Source: Chromatiaceae bacterium (GTDB taxonomy: Bacteria > Pseudomonadota > Gammaproteobacteria > Chromatiales > Chromatiaceae). Taken from it: a stretch of DNA of 41,133 nucleotides. The DNA lies in assembly GCA_007693535.1 (NCBI GenBank), contig REDK01000090.1:1-41133 (forward strand), read 5' to 3'. Numbering within the stretch: the stretch's first letter is position 1; the number at the start of each line of letters is the position of its first letter. A program made the position numbers and the translations under genes. Below, one piece after another: positions 37,032-41,133 of this stretch. The notes under the pieces were generated by a model, which saw only the letters and a program-made list of their open reading frames with translations, had not been told where the DNA came from and ran no database searches.

Positions 37032-38912
37032 CTAGCGCCCGCGCTGGAACAGCCGGTCGAGGGCCGTCGCGGAGAGCTTGATCCAGGTCGGGCGCCCGTG
37101 ATTACACTGGTCGGCCCGCTCGGTACGTTCCATGTCGCGCAACAGGGCGTTCATCTCGTCCAGGGTCAGACGCCGGTTGGCCCGCACCGCGCCATGGCAA
37201 GCCATGGTCGCCAGGACCGCATCGACGGCAATCCGCACCCGATCACTGCTGCCCTCGGCAGCCAGATCGGCCAGCACATCGCGCAACAGTTGCTCCGGGT
37301 CGGCCCGGTGCAGCAGGGCCGGGACCTCGCGCAGGACGACCCGCTCCGCCCCCAGCCGGCCCACCAGCAGCCCTAGTTCGGCCAGCAGCGCCTGCTGCGC
37401 CTCAGCCAGGTCGGCCTCGGCCGGGCTCAGGGCCAACACCACCGGCACCAGCAAGGGTTGGCGACGCAGCTCGCCAGCATGATGGGCCTGCTTGAGGCGC
37501 TCGTAGACGATGCGCTCATGGGCGGCATGCATGTCCACCAGCACCAGCCCATCCTCGGCCGCGGCCAGCACATAGACCCCATGCAACTGGGCGAGGGCAT
37601 ACCCGAGCGGCGGACTCGCTGCCGGCGCCGCAGCGGGAGCAGGCGCCGGCTGCTGGAAGGCAAACCCGGCGGCATAGCCACCGCGAGCATCGCGCACCTG
37701 CAGCGGAAACGGCTGCTGCCAGCCGCCCGCGGCCGGCCCAGGTGACGCCGGCGCGTCGGCGGCCGGCGCGGGTGCTGCACCCGGCCCGACGGCCCCAGCC
37801 GCCAGGCGCCGGTGCAGGGCGCGGAAGATGAAATCATGCACCTGGCGGCCCTCACGAAAGCGCACCTCCTGCTTGGCCGGATGCACGTTCACGTCCACCA
37901 GTTGCGGCGGCAGGTCCAGGAACAGCACGCAGGCCGGCTGGCGCCCGTGCTGTAGGCAGTCCTGATAGGCCTGGCGCAGGGCATGGGTCAGCAGCCGGTC
38001 GCGCAGCATCCGGCCGTTGACGAAAAAGAACTGAAAATCGGCCTGGGCGCGGGCGAAGGTGGGACGCGCGATCCAGCCCCGCAGTGACATCCCCACCGCC
38101 GTCGCCTCGACGGCCAAGGCCTGCGTGACGAATTCGGCCCCAAGCAGGGTCGTCAGGCGATCGGCCAGGGCCGCCGCCCAGACCGGCTCCGGTGCCAGCC
38201 CGGCGCCTGCCCAATCATTCTCATCAGGCGCATCAGGCGCATCAGGCGCCGGTTCCGTGCCCGCTGCCGGCCGCGCGGCGGCGGTCACCGCGGACGGCAG
38301 GGCACTCGCCGGGCGCAGATCGAACACCGGCCGCCCATTGTGGCCGAGGCGAAAGCCCACCGCCGGTCGCGCGAGCGCCAGGCGCCGCACCAGTTGCTCC
38401 ACGTGCCCGAACTCGGTCTTGACGGTGCGCAGGAACTTGCGCCGCGCCGGCACGTTGAAGAAGAGATCGTGGACCTCGACGCTGGTCCCCGGGGGATGCG
38501 CCGCCGGCGCCGGCGCCGCCAGCGCGCCGCCATCGCTTTCGATGCGCCAGCCATGCTCGGCCCCGGCCACCCGGGAGGTGATAGTCAGCCGCGCCACCGC
38601 GGCGATGCTGGGTAGGGCCTCGCCGCGAAAGCCCAGCGTGGCGACGGCCTCGAGATCGGCCAGACTGGCGATCTTGCTGGTGGCATGCCGGGCCAGGGCC
38701 AGGGGCAGTTCGGGGCCGGGGATGCCATGACCATTGTCGCGCACCAGGATGCGGTGGCTGCCGCCCTGGTCGATCTCGATCTCGATCCGGGTGGCCCCGG
38801 CATCGAGGGCGTTCTCGAGCAGCTCCTTGACCACCGAGGCCGGGCGCTCGATCACCTCGCCGGCGGCGATCTGATTGATCAGCAGAGATGGCAGGGGCTG
38901 GATGCGTGGCAT
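37032..38912 (-). CDS. mutL: DNA mismatch repair protein MutL (endonuclease type)
   Basis: MutL couples mismatch recognition by MutS to strand removal. The 626-residue protein starts canonically ([21 protein letters not shown]) and has GHKL ATPase motifs [26 protein letters not shown] and GFRGEAL. The C-terminal half contains [12 protein letters not shown] (D460-E471), which fits the DxHA(x)2E(x)4E endonuclease motif, together with ACHGAVRAN and CNHGRP near the end. E. coli-type MutL lacks this set, so nicking by MutL itself and absence of MutH are expected. Three 9-bp tandem repeats (38222-38248) encode PDAPDAP in the N-terminal half. Ala/Pro-rich linkers separate the domains. Confidence 0.96.
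   Translation of the reverse strand: MPRIQPLPSLLINQIAAGEVIERPASVVKELLENALDAGATRIEIEIDQGGSHRILVRDNGHGIPGPELPLALARHATSKIASLADLEAVATLGFRGEALPSIAAVARLTITSRVAGAEHGWRIESDGGALAAPAPAAHPPGTSVEVHDLFFNVPARRKFLRTVKTEFGHVEQLVRRLALARPAVGFRLGHNGRPVFDLRPASALPSAVTAAARPAAGTEPAPDAPDAPDENDWAGAGLAPEPVWAAALADRLTTLLGAEFVTQALAVEATAVGMSLRGWIARPTFARAQADFQFFFVNGRMLRDRLLTHALRQAYQDCLQHGRQPACVLFLDLPPQLVDVNVHPAKQEVRFREGRQVHDFIFRALHRRLAAGAVGPGAAPAPAADAPASPGPAAGGWQQPFPLQVRDARGGYAAGFAFQQPAPAPAAAPAASPPLGYALAQLHGVYVLAAAEDGLVLVDMHAAHERIVYERLKQAHHAGELRRQPLLVPVVLALSPAEADLAEAQQALLAELGLLVGRLGAERVVLREVPALLHRADPEQLLRDVLADLAAEGSSDRVRIAVDAVLATMACHGAVRANRRLTLDEMNALLRDMERTERADQCNHGRPTWIKLSATALDRLFQRGR
38222..38248 (-). repeat. Three 9-bp tandem repeats inside mutL
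   Basis: The unit CATCAGGCG (plus strand) occurs three times without mismatch and encodes repeats of Asp-Ala-Pro near residue 226. A gain or loss of a unit would keep the frame. Confidence 0.8.
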
Positions 38913-39154
38913 CCACCGATGGAATCAGAATCCGCCCGCGGCGGCAACCGTCGGGGGCGGCAACGGCGGACCAGCCAATCGGTGCGCAACCTGCGGTTGC
39001 ACGCCCTACCCGACCCCAACCGACGCCTCTCACGCCGCTGGTCGGCGTGGCGCCCGCCCTGGGCGATCGACCTGGCACCCGACCTGTTATCCTCGCTACG
39101 CGACGTCCCACGACCTGATCCCGCGTTCCGCTCGCATCGCCAACCACCGCCCCA

Positions 39155-40588
39155 ATGCCCAGCATCACCCATCACGGCGCCATCACCGGTGTCACCGGCT
39201 CCTGCCACCAACTGACGCTGGATGACGGCCGCGCCCTGCTCATCGATTGCGGCCTGTTCCAGGGCGACGAGGTTGGCCCCGATGGTGCCCGCGCCGATCA
39301 GCTGCAGATCGGCTTCGAGATCGGCTCGCTCCAGGCGCTGATCATCACCCACGTGCACATCGACCACGTCGGGCGGCTCCCCTACCTACTCGCCGCCGGC
39401 TACCGCGGGCCGATCTACTGCAGCCGCGCCTCGGCGGAACTGCTGCCGCTGGTGCTCGAAGACGCGCTCAAGGTCGGCTTCACCCGCAACCAGGCGCTGA
39501 TCGAACAGGTGCTCTCCGTGCTGCGCCAGCGCATCCGTGCCCTCCCCTACGACCAGTGGACCGCGCTCGCTGCCGCCCCCGGCGCAAGTGGGTCCGCCGA
39601 CACCGCAAGGGCAACGGCGGCCAACCCACGCATCCGCCTGCAACGCGCCGGGCATATCCTCGGCTCCGCCTATGTCGAGATCGACGCCGACGGCCAGCGC
39701 AGCGTCTTCTCCGGCGACCTCGGCGCCCCCAACACCCCGCTGCTACCCGGCCCGCGGCCGCCCGAGCAGGCCGATGTGCTGGTGCTGGAGAGCACCTACG
39801 GCGACCGCTGCCACGACGATCGCACCACCCGCAGCGAGCGCCTGCGCGCGGTCATCGAGCACGCCCTCGCTGACGGCGGCACCATAGTCATCCCCGCCTT
39901 CAGCATCGGCCGCACCCAGGAACTGCTCTACGAACTCGAGGCCCTGTTCCACGCCCATGGCCCCGCCGCCACCGACCGCACCCAGGCCCGCCCGGCCTGG
40001 CAAGAACTGCAGGTGGTACTCGACTCGCCCCTGGCCGCCGACTTCACCGCTGGCTATCAGCGCCTGCGCCAGTATTGGGATGAGGAGGCCCAGGCGCGCC
40101 TGCAGGCCGGCCGCCACCCGCTGGCCTTCGAGCAACTGGTCACCGTCGGCAGCCACGCTGAGCACCAGCACCTGGTCAACTACCTGGCCCACAGCCGCCA
40201 GCCGGCCATCGTGATCGCCGCCAGCGGCATGTGCGCCGGCGGGCGCATCGTGAACTATCTCAAGGCGATGCTCGGGGATCCGCGGCATGACATCCTGTTT
40301 GTCGGCTACCAGGCGGCCGGCACCCCGGGGCGTGCCATCCAGCGTGACGGCCCGCGTAACGGCCATGTCATGCTCGACGGCGAGCGCTATGAGATACGGG
40401 CGCAGGTGCATACCATCGGTGGTTATTCCGCGCATGCCGACCAGCAGGACCTGATCGATTTCGTCCGCGGCATCCCGGCGGCACCGCGCGAGATCCGCCT
40501 AGTGCATGGGGACGCGGGGGCGAAGCAGACGCTGGCCCGCAAGCTGCGCAGCATCGTCCCCGGCAGTCGCATCGAAATACCGGGATGA
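39155..40588 (+). CDS. Beta-CASP metallo-beta-lactamase-fold RNA hydrolase
   Basis: A 477-residue zinc-dependent hydrolase of the RNA-processing beta-CASP family (YSH1/RNase J-related and archaeal CPSF-like). The metal motif HVHIDH (66-71) is preceded by LIDCGLFQG. Further ligands are in HILGSAYVEI, SGDLG and the beta-CASP histidines of IAASGMCAGGRI and YSAHADQQDL. The C-terminal domain ends in RLVHGDAGAKQTLARKL. RNA substrates are likely by family, but the exact target is unknown. It lacks the long C-terminal part of RNase J. It is divergent from mutL with 242 bp between them and followed by repeats. Confidence 0.9.
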   Translation: MPSITHHGAITGVTGSCHQLTLDDGRALLIDCGLFQGDEVGPDGARADQLQIGFEIGSLQALIITHVHIDHVGRLPYLLAAGYRGPIYCSRASAELLPLVLEDALKVGFTRNQALIEQVLSVLRQRIRALPYDQWTALAAAPGASGSADTARATAANPRIRLQRAGHILGSAYVEIDADGQRSVFSGDLGAPNTPLLPGPRPPEQADVLVLESTYGDRCHDDRTTRSERLRAVIEHALADGGTIVIPAFSIGRTQELLYELEALFHAHGPAATDRTQARPAWQELQVVLDSPLAADFTAGYQRLRQYWDEEAQARLQAGRHPLAFEQLVTVGSHAEHQHLVNYLAHSRQPAIVIAASGMCAGGRIVNYLKAMLGDPRHDILFVGYQAAGTPGRAIQRDGPRNGHVMLDGERYEIRAQVHTIGGYSAHADQQDLIDFVRGIPAAPREIRLVHGDAGAKQTLARKLRSIVPGSRIEIPG

Positions 40589-41133
40589 GGCGTTCACCCC
40601 GCCACTCGCGTTGGTCATAGCAGTCCCATCGGGATGGGCAGGCGGGCAATCCCCCATCAGAAGGCAGCACCGACATTGCCGCCGGTTGGTGGATGCGGCG
40701 CGCACCAACTCCGGCGCACCCCCCAGCCACATCGCAGCGCGCCTTATCCGCCCTACAGATCCATGTTGGGCGTCTCAGCGCTGAGGATTCGATAGCGGTG
40801 ATCTGTTGCAGATCGCTGTAAAGCACGCGCCAAGGCGCATCAGGCAGTGGTGCTCCTACAACAACTTACCCAGTGCTGCTCCCACACCACCACCCCCGTG
40901 GGAGCGGCACTCTCCCCGTGGGAGCGGCACTCTCGGTGCCGCGACTGCCGCCCAAGCAGCAACTGAAGGGTACCTGGATGCAGGGAAGATCGCGGCACCA
41001 ACACCAGTGCCGCTCCCACAGCCAATCAGGCAGTGCTGGCCCCCACCGCAACTCACCAAGTGCCTCTCCCACACCACCCTCCCCGTGGGAGCGGCACTCT
41101 CGGTGCCGCGACTGCCGCCCAAGCAGCAACTGA
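40589..41133. other. Gene-free right end with a repeat array
   Basis: The first 250 bp hold no gene and one small dyad (CCCATC 40625-40630 with GATGGG 40633-40638). From about 40846 to the window end there is a repeat array. The frames through it are repetitive low-complexity translations and I do not take them as genes. Confidence 0.7.
40846..41133 (+). repeat. Tandem array of REP-like palindromes, running off the window
   Basis: The 20-bp unit CCCCGTGGGAGCGGCACTCT occurs at 40894-40913, directly again at 40914-40933, and at 41081-41100. From the second copy, 53 bp (40914-40966) are repeated exactly at 41081-41133, 167 bp further on, so a larger module is tandemly duplicated. Each full unit contains a 7-bp stem GCGGCAC / GTGCCGC with loop TCTCG, preceded by GTGGGA and followed by GA. 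The same head occurs inverted at 41003-41018. The plan (GTGGGAGC, stem, GCGA) is that of REP repeats. Confidence 0.8.

Noticed and set aside
40856-41129. Overlapping frames of about 60-90 codons in the terminal repeat array
   Set aside because: They are translations of the repeat in several frames, with repetitive composition, no ribosome binding sites and no similarity to known proteins.
40846-41133. CRISPR-like array at the right end
   Set aside because: Repeat copies are either directly adjacent or 167 bp apart, with no set of unique spacers of constant size and no cas genes. The palindromes have the REP plan.

Overview
This window looks like a chromosomal segment of a GC-rich, phototrophic, autotrophic gammaproteobacterium, most likely a purple sulfur bacterium (Chromatiaceae or close kin). 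Three things support this. The left end carries bacteriochlorophyll genes (bchG, bchP) and the first codons of a light-harvesting antenna beta chain behind a tandem PpsR/CrtJ-type operator. A proteobacterial phosphoribulokinase indicates a Calvin cycle. The right part is the classic gammaproteobacterial cluster mutL-miaA-hfq-hflX-hflK-hflC-yjeT-hisZ-purA. The family assignment is inferred from gene content, not from a database match.

Layout. 1-3251: pigment and antenna genes, all on the minus strand. 3252-7363: rnr (minus), tRNA-Leu(CAG) with a strong terminator (plus), and two uncharacterised minus-strand genes. 7639-14102: mutS (plus), then a PP2C phosphatase, dsbC, yajQ and argA (minus). 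14160-14469: a decayed relic of a sensor histidine kinase. 14543-16956: a two-gene osmoprotectant-type ABC importer whose second gene fuses the binding protein to the permease. 17080-22673: a membrane protein, prk, an RpfC-like hybrid kinase and an AcuC/HDAC-like deacetylase. 22831-27287: a long-form hisG and the sodium-pump operon oadGAB. 27546-38912: the purA to mutL cluster, all minus strand and transcribed from mutL toward purA. 39155-40588: a beta-CASP metallo-hydrolase, followed by a repeat array that runs off the right end.

The most novel observation is a 132-bp miniature transposable element (MITE) present twice in opposite orientation (17899-18030 and 33559-33690). The copy at 33559 has perfect 13-bp terminal inverted repeats and a perfect 8-bp target duplication. 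The older copy is the same length without a gap and has an 8-bp duplication with one mismatch. Both carry a central pair of hairpins with a compensatory base-pair change. Other points of interest are PpsR palindromes that coincide with the -35 and -10 of an antenna promoter, REP-like repeats with compensatory stem changes, coexistence of a long-form HisG with HisZ, and the histidine kinase relic.

How the genes work together. BchG and BchP finish bacteriochlorophyll a (esterification, then reduction of the geranylgeranyl tail) for the antenna polypeptide next door. Prk feeds RuBisCO. MutS and MutL form the mismatch repair pair, and MutL carries the endonuclease motif of methyl-independent systems. 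HflK and HflC form the membrane regulator of FtsH. HisG and HisZ start histidine synthesis. OadG, OadA and OadB decarboxylate oxaloacetate while exporting sodium. Gene starts were chosen by homology to family N-termini and by visible Shine-Dalgarno sequences, so several are uncertain by a few codons.
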